From: Bactrocera neohumeralis | Lineage: Eukaryota > Arthropoda > Insecta > Diptera > Tephritidae | Direction: 5' to 3' | DNA length: 64,000 bases | Assembly: GCF_024586455.1 (NCBI RefSeq) | Contig: NC_065923.1 | Location: 49,670,264 to 49,734,263 of the forward strand | Shown: positions 63,906 to 64,000 of the stretch, in pieces | Layout of the letters: each line of letters begins with the position of its first letter | Numbering within the stretch: the first letter of the stretch is position 1 | Program-made: the position numbers and the translations under genes | Notes under the pieces: generated by a model | The model's database searches: none | What the model was told of the DNA's origin: nothing | What the model saw: only the letters and a program-made list of their open reading frames with translations

Positions 63906-64000
63906 TCCTCCTCGCCTACAATCCAGCTCTGAAAGTATTCGACGCAGTACTCGCCGGGGGGAGCAGAGGAAGAGGAAGACCTCCACTCCATTGGAAGGAC
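63906..64000 (+). pseudogene. LINE-R C-terminal coding fragment, runs off the window
   Basis: VFDAVLAGGSRGRGRPPLHW KD on the plus strand is the LINE-R protein tail. It abuts the oppositely oriented 5' segment, and continues beyond the window. Confidence 0.7.

Noticed and set aside
1..64000. LTR retrotransposons or endogenous retroviruses
   Set aside because: No paired LTRs and no gag/protease/integrase motifs were seen; all reverse transcriptases found are of non-LTR type.

Overview
This is eukaryotic, AT-rich, intron-rich DNA from a higher fly. The two host genes encode clearly insect-type proteins, and the repeats and very dense mariner/Tc1 and LINE remnants fit a tephritid fruit fly (Bactrocera/Zeugodacus-like). 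That family placement is an inference; the species cannot be named from sequence alone.

Two host genes can be assembled exon by exon, both on the minus strand. (1) A ceramide transfer protein gene (cert): ten coding exons from 35387 down to 7412, phases matching at every junction, giving 633 aa with a PH domain, serine-repeat motif, coiled coil, FFAT-like motif and START domain. (2) Upstream, a secreted DM4/12-domain protein: five coding exons from 45288 down to 37167, giving 359 aa with a signal peptide, a dibasic RRKR site and a Cys-containing DM4/12 domain. Its 5'UTR begins in a further exon not located here. A 57-codon plus-strand ORF (36229-36402) lies between the two genes; its status is uncertain.

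Almost everything else is mobile DNA, much of it in introns. 1-4950: mariner remnants, a rearranged RTE-like LINE and a mariner-derived MITE. 4950-7400: cert 3' flank. 7400-35400: cert, with introns holding a near-intact maT (DD37D) transposon, a Tc1 element with double inverted repeats, a TTAA-flanked piggyBac-type MITE, several hairpin-ended repeats (families A and B), a foldback-like array, and a full-length Jockey-type LINE (29092-32998) with a 13-bp target-site duplication. 36380-46500: DM4/12 gene with TE-filled introns. 46500-51000: LINE fragments. 51000-55740: two mariner deletion derivatives. 55740-60900: AT-rich sequence with one small MITE and no recognisable gene. 60900-64000: Tc1-like fragments, another family A repeat and RTE-like LINE ends.

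I found no CRISPR array, rRNA or tRNA, and no clearly new biological system. The observations most worth pursuing are the 2A-like motif and duplicated Cys/His fingers in ORF1 of the LINE, shared-breakpoint mariner MITEs, the TTAA MITE, the foldback-like 16-bp repeat pair, and the hairpin-ended repeat families.
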